Assembly: GCA_041581635.1 (NCBI GenBank)
Contig: JBFICW010000059.1
Coordinates: forward strand, 1-6,045
DNA: 6,045 nt
Reading direction: 5' to 3'
DNA from: Porticoccus sp041581635
Lineage (GTDB): Bacteria; Pseudomonadota; Gammaproteobacteria; Pseudomonadales; Porticoccaceae
Part shown: positions 1 to 5,868 of the stretch, in pieces
Numbering within the stretch: position 1 is the first letter of the stretch
Layout of the letters: every line of letters begins with the position of its first letter
Translations under genes and position numbers: made by a program
The notes under the pieces: generated by a model
Told to the model about the DNA's origin: nothing
What the model saw: only the letters and a program-made list of their open reading frames with translations
The model's database searches: none

Positions 1-56
1 GCATGATGATAGTTGGGTCAGTCACCAATGAACTTAATAATGAGAACATAAAATGA
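1..56 (+). CDS. Possible 3' end of an upstream gene overlapping pyrF
   Basis: The frame that starts at base 3 stays open from the left edge to a TGA at 54-56. This TGA overlaps the pyrF ATG in an ATGA arrangement, as is common between translationally coupled genes. The visible tail is short (about 17 codons, ending ...NNENIK) and I do not recognise it. In many gammaproteobacteria the gene before pyrF is lapB, but this tail does not look like the LapB C-terminus I would expect. The evidence is only an open frame and the overlap geometry, so it could be chance; another frame is also open over the first 31 bases. Confidence 0.25.
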   Translation, partial: MMIVGSVTNELNNENIK

Positions 57-760
57 ACAACAGGAAAGACTCCAGCATTATTGTTGCTTTAGACTACAAC
101 AAGGCATCAACAGCCAATCAATTTGTAGAAACCGTTTCTCCAGAGCTATGCAAGCTTAAAGTGGGTAAGGAATTATTTACTCAGTCGGGGCCAAAGTTTG
201 TTGAAGGGCTGATCAACAAAGGTTTTGATGTTTTTCTTGATCTTAAATTTCACGATATTCCACATACCGTTTCAAAGGCGATAAAAGCTGCTGATGAATT
301 AGGTGTATGGATGACAGATGTCCACGCTTCTGGCGGTCGCCGAATGATGGAAGAGGCTCGCAATGTTGTGGAGCAGAGTGGCAGCGGTATGAAACTAATT
401 GCCGTCACTGTTCTCACCAGCTTTGGGCAGGAAGATATGACTGAAATTGGGTTAACTTGTACGCCGGAGCAACAAGTGCATCGATTAGCCGCTCTGGCAA
501 AAAGCTCTGGTATGGACGGTGTTGTTTCCTCCGCAATGGAAGCGCAAGGACTGCGTGAGGCTCTAGGCAATGATTTTCTGCTGGTAACGCCAGGCATTCG
601 CCCGGCTTCTTCCGCCAGTGACGATCAGCGGCGGATCGTTACGCCTCGACAGGCCATAGACAATGGAAGTAGTTACCTAGTGATTGGCAGGCCTATTACT
701 CAGTCTGCCAACCCGGTAGAAACATTGCTTGCGATTCATCAGGAAATTTCGCAAGATTAA
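53..760 (+). CDS. pyrF: Orotidine 5'-phosphate decarboxylase
   Basis: PyrF catalyses the last step of de novo pyrimidine synthesis, decarboxylating OMP to UMP in the cytoplasm. The 235-residue protein is full length for the bacterial family. The active-site residues are all visible and sit eight positions before their E. coli counterparts: D14 in VALDY, K36 in KLKVGK, and the DLKFHDI block with D63, K65 and D68. The phosphate-binding end of the TIM barrel is also present: TPGIRP (179-184), the DQRRIVTP loop (191-198) and IGRPIT with R213. The ATG at 53 overlaps a possible upstream stop (ATGA) and has only a weak purine tract (GAG around 41-43), which suggests translational coupling. The next gene, a comEA homologue, begins 65 bases downstream on the same strand, so the two may be co-transcribed. 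Confidence 0.97.
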   Translation: MNNRKDSSIIVALDYNKASTANQFVETVSPELCKLKVGKELFTQSGPKFVEGLINKGFDVFLDLKFHDIPHTVSKAIKAADELGVWMTDVHASGGRRMMEEARNVVEQSGSGMKLIAVTVLTSFGQEDMTEIGLTCTPEQQVHRLAALAKSSGMDGVVSSAMEAQGLREALGNDFLLVTPGIRPASSASDDQRRIVTPRQAIDNGSSYLVIGRPITQSANPVETLLAIHQEISQD

Positions 761-765
761 TCTTA

Positions 766-813
766 GCGGTACATGATGTGCCGCGGAATAAAGAAATGGA
801 GTGCCTCTGGCAC
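766..813 (+). other. Competing hairpins between pyrF and the comEA ribosome binding site
   Basis: GCGGTACA (766-773) pairs with TGTGCCGC (777-784) over a TGA loop, eight pairs including one G-U. A second stem, GTGCC (801-805) with GGCAC (809-813), ends directly before the AAGGAG Shine-Dalgarno at 814-819. TGTGCC (777-782) is also perfectly complementary to GGCACA (809-814), so a third structure excludes both. No U tract follows, so this is not a simple terminator. It could be an RNA-processing or translation-control element; that role is inference from pairing alone. Confidence 0.4.
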
Positions 814-825
814 AAGGAGTTCGAC

Positions 826-1143
826 ATGCAACACATTAAATCTTTTACCAAAATCCTATTTATGTCCTTGATCGTCCTGTTACCGCTTGGGCAAATATCT
901 GCTATAGCTGACGACGGACCGAGCACTTCCAATGTTGATCATATGGCGCCCATCAACATTAATACTGCCAGTGCAGAACAGTTATCCGAGAGGTTAAATG
1001 GTGTCGGTATGAAGCGAGCTGAAAATATCATTAAGTACCGCGATGCCAACGGCGACTTTACCTCTGTTGAACAATTGCTCTCTGTGACGGGAATTGGTGA
1101 AAAAGTGCTGGAGAAAAATAGGAGCCATATCGCGTTGAAGTAG
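826..1143 (+). CDS. comEA: ComEA-family secreted helix-hairpin-helix DNA-binding protein
   Basis: This is a 105-residue protein of the small proteobacterial ComEA type (compare E. coli YbaV). I chose ATG 826 because AAGGAG lies at 814-819, an ideal distance, and because the protein then begins with a proper signal peptide: a lysine-containing start, a hydrophobic stretch at about residues 10-22, and a likely cleavage site after A26 or A28. An in-frame GTG at 778 would bury that signal and lies inside a hairpin. The mature part starts with the family's typical INxNTAS segment (44-49). Two helix-hairpin-helix motifs follow, around LNGVG (57-61) and VTGIG (87-91). Relatives bind double-stranded DNA in the periplasm and can help DNA uptake, but a DNA-uptake role here is inference, because no other competence gene is visible. 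A terminator follows. Confidence 0.9.
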   Translation: MQHIKSFTKILFMSLIVLLPLGQISAIADDGPSTSNVDHMAPININTASAEQLSERLNGVGMKRAENIIKYRDANGDFTSVEQLLSVTGIGEKVLEKNRSHIALK

Positions 1144-1160
1144 CATAGCGATCAATACAT

Positions 1161-1191
1161 AAAGGCCAGCCAATTTGGTTGGCCTTTTTTT
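1161..1191 (+). terminator. Rho-independent terminator after comEA
   Basis: AAAGGCCAGCC (1161-1171) pairs with GGTTGGCCTTT (1177-1187), with one G-U pair and an AATTT loop. The 3' arm runs into an uninterrupted T tract up to 1191. It lies 18 bases after the comEA stop and should end the pyrF-comEA transcript, insulating the sigma factor operon downstream. Confidence 0.9.
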
Positions 1192-1425
1192 ATGTTCTAC
1201 CTATACGCTAAGAGGTTTGTTTCAGCTGTTGTTGAATTTTTTCTACCTAGCATTTGTTGCCACTAATAACTGTGCACCACTGTGACCGATCTGTCAGTTG
1301 TTGTAATCCTTGGTCATACAAAAGCAGTCGCGGGGTATTCCAGAATTTTATCCACAGGCGTTGACCAGATTAGGGTAGTTAGATGGTTTAAAAACAATAA
1401 ACCCAGTATCAACATCAATCTTTTT
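1192..1425. other. Intergenic region without a recognisable gene
   Basis: No reading frame with a credible start, ribosome binding site or family signature is visible here on either strand, and I see no convincing RNA gene. It contains one perfect DnaA-box sequence (1348-1356) followed closely by TTGACC (1361-1366). The latter resembles a sigma-70 -35 hexamer but has no good -10 at the right distance. The right end borders the ECF-type promoter of the sigma factor operon. Confidence 0.6.
1348..1356 (+). promoter_or_regulatory. Isolated DnaA-box match (TTATCCACA)
   Basis: These nine bases match the high-affinity E. coli DnaA box exactly. Only one copy is present and no replication gene or AT-rich unwinding element is nearby, so this is not an origin. 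It might be a DnaA-titration or regulatory site upstream of the sigma operon, or a chance match (roughly 0.05 expected over both strands of a window this size at uniform base composition). Confidence 0.25.
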
Positions 1426-1453
1426 TGATCTAAATAGGACCAAATAACGTAAA
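1426..1453 (+). promoter_or_regulatory. ECF-type promoter of the sigma factor/chrR/photolyase operon (TGATCT-N16-CGTAAA)
   Basis: TGATCT at 1426-1431 and CGTAAA at 1448-1453 are separated by 16 bases. The same layout recurs at two other intergenic sites in this window. It resembles the TGATCC -35 and (CG)TAAGA-like -10 that I recall for RpoE-ChrR targets in Rhodobacter. A start of transcription near 1459-1461 is expected, which leaves only about 10 bases before the proposed TTG codon. Its position directly before the sigma gene implies autoregulation, as is typical for ECF sigma factors. Confidence 0.8.
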
Positions 1454-1470
1454 AATTAGAAGACAGAAAC

Positions 1471-2097
1471 TTGGTAAATGGTGTGGCTAACAATAATCCA
1501 TCAAATGTGGTTCCATTGTATAAAGCACAACCACACAGAGAGCCTGTGCCTTCGAGTATGGAAGATTGGACTAGAATCCTTGTAAAGATGGCGTCGACTC
1601 AGGATAAAAGCCTGTACGTACTGCTGTACCGCCACTTTGCCCCCAAGGTAAAGGCCTATATCACTCGCCTTGGTGTATTGGAGGCTACAGCCGATGAACT
1701 AACGCAAGAGGCGATGCTGAATATGTGGCGTAAGGCCCACTTGTTTGATCCAGCGAAATCTGCCGCCAGTACCTGGCTTTTCACTTTGGCGAGAAACCAA
1801 AGTATTGATTGGATGCGTCGCCAGAAATATCCGGAATACTCCCTTGATAGTATGGAAAAAAGCCTAGAGGAAGCCTCTGAGCCAGATATCGCAGAGAAAA
1901 ATGTCTCTAACCAGCGAATGACCCAGATGATTAATCAATTACCTGAAAATCAGGCACAGGTTATTTATATGTCATTTTTTGAGGGGCGATCCCATGCAGA
2001 AATTGCCGACCGTTTAATGATACCTCTGGGGAGTGTGAAATCACGTATTCGGCTAGCGGTGGAAAAGCTCAAATTGACACTGAGAGGTGAGGTATGA
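1471..2097 (+). CDS. rpoE: ECF sigma factor, RpoE-ChrR (ECF11-like) type
   Basis: This is an alternative RNA polymerase sigma factor of 208 residues with the two-domain ECF layout. Region 2 covers about residues 46-118, including ADELTQEAMLNMWRKA and the -10 recognition helix area ASTWLFTLARNQSIDWMRR. A linker (119-148) follows, then region 4 at about 150-203 with the helix-turn-helix HAEIADRL...GSVKSRIR. The group assignment rests on the overlapping chrR gene and the photolyase, the classical partners of Rhodobacter RpoE, which controls the singlet-oxygen response; it is not the E. coli envelope-stress RpoE. The start is uncertain. TTG 1471 has a weak GAAG tract before it, GTG 1483 is an alternative, and the first in-frame ATG is at 1558 (residue 30), where homology to sigma factors begins. 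An upstream in-frame stop at 1450 prevents a longer protein. The stop overlaps the chrR start by ATGA, so the two are translated together. Confidence 0.94.
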   Translation: MVNGVANNNPSNVVPLYKAQPHREPVPSSMEDWTRILVKMASTQDKSLYVLLYRHFAPKVKAYITRLGVLEATADELTQEAMLNMWRKAHLFDPAKSAASTWLFTLARNQSIDWMRRQKYPEYSLDSMEKSLEEASEPDIAEKNVSNQRMTQMINQLPENQAQVIYMSFFEGRSHAEIADRLMIPLGSVKSRIRLAVEKLKLTLRGEV

Positions 2098-2744
2098 GAA
2101 TCAATCATCACCTGGATGAATCGACGTTAGTTAGCTATGTGGCTGGTTCCCTTTCTCAGGGGATGGCACTGGTGGTTGCGACACATATATCACTCTGTGA
2201 AAAGTGCCGGGAAAGTGTTATCGAAACCGAGGCCATTGGTGGTGCACTATTGGAGCAAATGGATGCCTCAGATATCGGTGATACTTCCCTTGAAAATATA
2301 TTATCTCAGCTCGATGAGGAACCAATGACTCAGCCAGCGAAGTCGTTTACGGATGTTCCCAGTGGCTCGGTACCGCCACCCTTGAGCCATTATATTGGAG
2401 AATCGCTGGATTTGATCAAGTGGCGTCGTATTGCCCCCGGCTTTGCCTACTTCGACGTCTTTACAGAAAGAGCTGGAGTCTGTCGTCTTCTTAAGGTTTC
2501 CCCCGGTAAGTCAATATTACCCCATGGTCATTGTGGCAGTGAACTCACGTTATTGTTGAGGGGGTCATATTCTGATGAAGTAGGGCGCTTTGTCCAGGGG
2601 GATGTCGCCGATTTGGACGATCAAGTGGAGCATCGGCCGTTGATAGATGGAAATCAAGACTGTATCTGTTTGGTAGCCACCGATTCTCCACTGAGATTTA
2701 CCACCTTGCTGGGCAAGTTATTACAGCCCGTTACCGGGTTCTAA
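2094..2744 (+). CDS. chrR: ChrR-type zinc-binding anti-sigma factor with C-terminal cupin domain
   Basis: ChrR holds its cognate sigma factor inactive in the cytoplasm and releases it under singlet oxygen or organic hydroperoxide stress. The N-terminal anti-sigma domain carries H6, H31, C35 and C38 (HISLCEKC), the same four zinc-ligand positions reported for Rhodobacter sphaeroides ChrR. The C-terminal cupin-like domain (about 100-200) shows H144, H146, E150 and H180, a constant three-residue offset from R. sphaeroides H141, H143, E147 and H177. A C-x-C pair at 190/192 matches a cysteine pair in that protein at the same offset, as I recall it. Length (216 residues) is normal. The linker at 60-97 is acidic and then proline-rich. 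The ATG overlaps the sigma stop (ATGA) and follows GAGGT at 2084-2088. The photolyase start follows 57 bases downstream. Confidence 0.95.
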   Translation: MRINHHLDESTLVSYVAGSLSQGMALVVATHISLCEKCRESVIETEAIGGALLEQMDASDIGDTSLENILSQLDEEPMTQPAKSFTDVPSGSVPPPLSHYIGESLDLIKWRRIAPGFAYFDVFTERAGVCRLLKVSPGKSILPHGHCGSELTLLLRGSYSDEVGRFVQGDVADLDDQVEHRPLIDGNQDCICLVATDSPLRFTTLLGKLLQPVTGF

Positions 2745-2801
2745 TTTGGCCAGGCTTAACGTCTATCGGGTTGGATTTTGTCTGATAGTATGGGGATTCA
2801 A

Positions 2802-4217
2802 ATGAAGCTGGTCTGGTTTCGCAATGACCTTCGGGTAGCCGATAACCCGGCCCTATTCCAGGCATGTGAAGATGCAGTCCACTCTCCACATTCGTCAGGC
2901 GTTTTGGCCGTTGTGGTTTTAACACCGGAGCAATGGTGCAGCCACGATGATTCACCGTCAAAAGTGGCATTTTGGTTGGCTAACCTGACAGCGTTACGGG
3001 TTAAGCTAGAGCGTCTGAATATTCCTCTTAAAGTTATACATGGTGATGTTTTTGACAATACGCCAGTAGCGCTACTGCATCTGGCACATGAATACAATTG
3101 TGACGCGCTCTACTTTAATCATGAATATGCACTTAATGAGCAACGGCGAGATACATCCGTTACAAATTTATGCACCGCTAATGGGATAAAAACCATTTCA
3201 TTTCACGGCGATGTTGTAGCTCAACCGGGTGAAATCCTGAATCAAAAAGGCTTGCCCTACAGAGTCTTTACGCCATTCAGTAAATCCTGGCGACATTTGT
3301 ATTTAAGTGCGAACCCACAACCTCTTCCAGCACCAAACGTACAGGTGTTGACTAATATTAGCAGCGACCAGATTCCTCGAAGCATTGAATTACCCAATAT
3401 TGAAAAGACTAGTTGGAGAGAGGATTTATGGCCGGCGGGTGAGCATATCGCCCATGAAAAATTACAATGTTTTATGGCCGATAGGGTCGCTGAATATGGC
3501 CGTAACCGTGACTATCCGGCACTGGAGGGAACATCGTCTTTGTCACCCTATCTAGCGACGGGTGTCCTGTCAGCCCGGCAGTGTATAGCCGGCTTAAGAG
3601 CTAACGACGTGAGTCATGATTGGCTGGAATCGCAGTGGATGTCTGAGATTATTTGGCGTGAATTCTATCGCCATCTTATTGTGCATTTTCCGGAACTCAA
3701 CAAATGGGGGGCCTTCAGGCCGGAGGTGGAAAACCGTATTGTATGGTCTGATGACCCCGAGCTTTTTTCTGCCTGGTGTCATGGGGAAACTGGGTTTTCT
3801 ATTGTCGATGCCGGGATGAAGCAATTGCGCGAAACTGGATGGATGCATAATCGGGTGCGTATGATTTGTGCGTCGTTTCTTACCAAATTACTCCGGCAAG
3901 ATTGGCGCAGGGGCGCTCAATTTTTTATGCAGCACCTTATAGATGGTGACTTTGCTTCTAATCTTGGTGGATGGCAATGGTGTGCCTCAGTCGGCGCTGA
4001 TGCAGCACCTTATTTCAGAATATTTAACCCACTTCGTCAGGCGGAACGTTTTGATCCCGCCGGTGATTATGTTGCCCGCTGGCTACCGGAGTTAACATCG
4101 TTGCCAGGGCATCAGCGTCATAATGCTCAAATTGCCATGAGTGTCGGGCGGCCGATGCCAGTGATTGATTACGCAAAAGCCCGATCAGCGAGCCTTTCGA
4201 GTTATCAAAACAGCTAA
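2802..4217 (+). CDS. phrB: Class I deoxyribodipyrimidine photolyase (CPD photolyase)
   Basis: This enzyme uses blue or near-UV light and reduced FAD to split cyclobutane pyrimidine dimers in DNA. I place the start at ATG 2802: GGGGA precedes it by a good distance, and the protein then opens with the typical MKLVWFRNDLRVADNPAL. ATG 2790 and TTG 2778 are possible but lack a ribosome binding site. From ATG 2802 it has 471 residues, nearly the length of E. coli PhrB. The Rossmann-like antenna domain includes N112-E113, aligning with the E. coli residues that hold the methenyltetrahydrofolate antenna. In the FAD domain, W391, W368 and W315 align with the electron-transfer triad (E. coli W382, W359, W306). 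E282, W285, N350 and M354 align with the dimer-binding residues E274, W277, N341 and M345. It is therefore expected to be an active repair enzyme and not a sensory cryptochrome. It sits 57 bases behind chrR with no terminator or ECF promoter in between, so it is most likely the third gene of the sigma operon. Confidence 0.95.
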   Translation: MKLVWFRNDLRVADNPALFQACEDAVHSPHSSGVLAVVVLTPEQWCSHDDSPSKVAFWLANLTALRVKLERLNIPLKVIHGDVFDNTPVALLHLAHEYNCDALYFNHEYALNEQRRDTSVTNLCTANGIKTISFHGDVVAQPGEILNQKGLPYRVFTPFSKSWRHLYLSANPQPLPAPNVQVLTNISSDQIPRSIELPNIEKTSWREDLWPAGEHIAHEKLQCFMADRVAEYGRNRDYPALEGTSSLSPYLATGVLSARQCIAGLRANDVSHDWLESQWMSEIIWREFYRHLIVHFPELNKWGAFRPEVENRIVWSDDPELFSAWCHGETGFSIVDAGMKQLRETGWMHNRVRMICASFLTKLLRQDWRRGAQFFMQHLIDGDFASNLGGWQWCASVGADAAPYFRIFNPLRQAERFDPAGDYVARWLPELTSLPGHQRHNAQIAMSVGRPMPVIDYAKARSASLSSYQNS

Positions 4218-4249
4218 CCCTGTAATATCTACAAACGCTAGAAGACTCT

Positions 4250-4275
4250 AATTTAAAACAATAATTTAAAACAAT
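4250..4275. repeat. Perfect tandem 13-bp repeat, two copies
   Basis: AATTTAAAACAAT occurs at 4250-4262 and again, unchanged, at 4263-4275. It lies in the AT-rich gap between the convergent photolyase and DUF393 genes. The gap (4218-4328) shows no hairpin with a T tract on either strand. Other structure there is a 10-bp palindrome CGTTATAACG (4298-4307) and a small CAGAG/CTCTG stem (4315-4328). The repeat may be simple replication slippage; no function is evident. Confidence 0.85.
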
Positions 4276-4328
4276 GATCTTATGTCTAATTATTTGACGT
4301 TATAACGGCTACCGCAGAGTGACCTCTG

Positions 4329-4679
4329 TTATGACTGCCGGTATCGCCACTGTGCAAAAATGCCGTAGAAAAATCTTAGGGTTTTTGTAAGGTGAGAGGT
4401 TTCTATGAATTTTGCCAGAAAACAGTACTTGGGTCGTTGCTGCCAGATGACTATAAATCCATCTATCCCCATTTTTATCTCGCAATGAGTATTAACAACG
4501 TGAAGTTTCCTCATAGCATCATCGTAGGGCACGCCATGTGGGTTTAGCAGGGTTGTCTCTTTGGAAATATCAATCCACTGAAGTTTCTGCCTATGATCGA
4601 TGCTTTTATAGTGGCGTATTTCTTTTTCGCATATGGGACAGCCATCATCGAAAAAGACAATGGGTTTGTTGTGACTCAT
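4329..4679 (-). CDS. DUF393 / DCC-family thiol-disulfide oxidoreductase-like protein
   Basis: This 116-residue protein belongs to the DUF393 (DCC, YuxK-like) family. The defining motif is near the N-terminus: a beta strand PIVFFDDGCPIC with D11, D12, C14 and C17, where the two cysteines form a CxxC pair like that of thioredoxin-fold proteins. The family is small, soluble and predicted to act on thiols or disulfides, but its real substrate is not established. The gene lies 27 bases after the FAD oxidoreductase stop on the same strand, so both should come from the promoter at 5798-5771. The start is fixed by the motif. The ribosome binding site is poor: AGG followed by a run of six C and a T before ATG, which suggests weak or coupled translation. 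Genes of this family are known from RpoE-ChrR neighbourhoods (from memory), consistent with a role in photo-oxidative stress. Confidence 0.85.
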   Translation of the reverse strand: MSHNKPIVFFDDGCPICEKEIRHYKSIDHRQKLQWIDISKETTLLNPHGVPYDDAMRKLHVVNTHCEIKMGIDGFIVIWQQRPKYCFLAKFIETSHLTKTLRFFYGIFAQWRYRQS

Positions 4680-4706
4680 AGGGGGGCCTAACGATGATGT
4701 TTACTT

Positions 4707-5717
4707 TTAGCTGACAACCGCATGATTAATGGGTAAACGACCGCTGTTGTTTGAGTGGCACAACAGGTGATCAGCCAAAGCGTTGGCACTGATCCATGCG
4801 CCTTCGTTGCCAGAATGGTTGAGCCAGTCAGAGCAGATACCTATCTTGCTCGTTGGATCCCACAAATAGTCTGCCGTTGTCGCTGGTTGATGTCTTGCAT
4901 ATAACCAGCGGTGTGTTTTGATGCAGCTGATTTCTATAGGGTGTTCTGCCACTGCCGAAAAGGCTTTTATGAGTGCGTTGCCTATATTGTTTGGATCGCT
5001 ATCTTGATGTTGCTTACTCCATTCACTGTTGGCCTCCAGCACCCAGATTTCTCTGTGACTCCATGAGTTTCTCCCCGGTTTTTTACTGTCCCGTGTGGCT
5101 CGATGAAGTATTGGATGTTTACCCGATAGTATGTCTGGTTCGATATTGTTTTTCCCTTTGAGAGAAATCACAGATACCCAACTCGGTGAGCTTTTAACCG
5201 TTGCCGCCAGGTTAGAGAACTGTGGGCAAGCCGAAAGCAATGGTACTGCCTGAGCTGCAGGTGTCGTGACGATAACAGCATCGAATAAGGATTTAATTTC
5301 CCCCAATTCTTTATCTAATCGAATGCCGTAACTATCCGTATTCAGTCGGATAATTTTTGCTTCTGTGCAGAGCATTGCCCCTTTAATCAGGTTTTGAGTC
5401 AGCGAACTTTGCCTGGGGGTAGAGAGAAAGACACCTTTTCTGTCGATTTCTGTGCCGTAGAAGTTTCGATGTTTTGCCCGCCACAACATCACCTCTGGTC
5501 TCGCCATTAGCCATTGGCTGAATTTTTCGGTCTTTGGTGCATACCAGGGTGCACCTAGATCGGCACTGTCAGTACCTATTCGGCAACTGGATTGCCTACC
5601 ACCAGTGCTTCTACTTTTTTCGAAAATGGTTACTTGATATCCACTATTGATAAGTCGATTGGCCAAGGTGGCACCTGAAATTCCAGCACCGATAATAGCG
5701 ATTTTTTTATGTTTCAT
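4707..5717 (-). CDS. FAD/NAD(P)-dependent oxidoreductase (COG3380-like, amine oxidase/renalase-like fold)
   Basis: This 336-residue flavoprotein opens with a dinucleotide-binding motif, IAIIGAGISG (G10, G12, G15). E33 ends the second strand (VTIFEK) and should bind the adenosine ribose. TGGR at 38-41 is the second FAD contact typical of amine oxidase-like flavoproteins. Near the C-terminus, the segment GICSDWLNHSGNEGAWISANALADHLL (about 290-316) is the usual last FAD-binding motif of the family. There is no signal peptide or membrane segment, so it should be cytoplasmic. The substrate is unknown; relatives are annotated only as predicted NAD/FAD-dependent oxidoreductases. It is the first gene of a two-gene minus-strand operon with the DUF393 gene. 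An ECF-type promoter lies 54 bases upstream of its ATG, which places it in the regulon of the sigma factor encoded nearby. The ribosome binding site is weak (AGAG about nine bases from ATG). Confidence 0.9.
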   Translation of the reverse strand: MKHKKIAIIGAGISGATLANRLINSGYQVTIFEKSRSTGGRQSSCRIGTDSADLGAPWYAPKTEKFSQWLMARPEVMLWRAKHRNFYGTEIDRKGVFLSTPRQSSLTQNLIKGAMLCTEAKIIRLNTDSYGIRLDKELGEIKSLFDAVIVTTPAAQAVPLLSACPQFSNLAATVKSSPSWVSVISLKGKNNIEPDILSGKHPILHRATRDSKKPGRNSWSHREIWVLEANSEWSKQHQDSDPNNIGNALIKAFSAVAEHPIEISCIKTHRWLYARHQPATTADYLWDPTSKIGICSDWLNHSGNEGAWISANALADHLLCHSNNSGRLPINHAVVS

Positions 5718-5770
5718 TGTTATGGCTCTTTAGGGTTATCCATATTGGTAGAAACAGTTCTGCTCTTATC

Positions 5771-5798
5771 TTTACGAAATTAATGTTTATCTGGATCA
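5771..5798 (-). promoter_or_regulatory. ECF-type promoter of the FAD oxidoreductase operon (TGATCC-N16-CGTAAA)
   Basis: Read on the minus strand, TGATCC (5798-5793) and CGTAAA (5776-5771) are separated by 16 bases. The -10 part and spacing are identical to the element in front of the sigma factor gene. The continuation after CGTAAA (GATAAG) is A-rich, as in the sigma promoter. Transcription would start near 5763-5765, giving a leader of about 45 bases before the ATG at 5717. Confidence 0.85.
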
Positions 5799-5868
5799 AT
5801 TGCAGCGTTTGCCTAGTCACTCAGAGTCTTGATGGCATGACTAGATCAGATCCAAAGAAAATAGCTGG

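Noticed and set aside
778..825. Longer comEA start at GTG 778
   Set aside because: It would add 16 residues before the signal peptide and lies within a hairpin; ATG 826 has a near-perfect AAGGAG.
1281..1296. TGTGA-N6-TGTCA resembling a CRP site
   Set aside because: Only the left half matches the consensus; the right half should be TCACA. No promoter is evident beside it.
1361..1390. Possible sigma-70 promoter beginning with TTGACC
   Set aside because: No TATAAT-like hexamer appears 16-18 bases downstream; the nearest sequences (TGGTTT, GGTTTA) are poor.
2731..3097. Minus-strand open frames opposite the photolyase start
   Set aside because: They overlap the strongly conserved photolyase N-terminal domain and show no recognisable family or ribosome binding site.
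4275..4303. TGATCT-N17-CGTTAT in the convergent gap, + strand
   Set aside because: The -10 part differs (CGTT, not CGTA), the spacer is 17 and no + strand gene follows.
4594..4620. TGATCG-N15-CGTATT on the + strand inside the DUF393 gene
   Set aside because: The spacer is one base short of the other three elements, it lies within a coding region and points antisense. Probably chance, though an antisense RNA start is possible.
4973..5161. + strand open frame inside the FAD oxidoreductase gene
   Set aside because: It is fully contained in a well-supported minus-strand gene with clear FAD motifs, and its own translation shows no domain or start signal.
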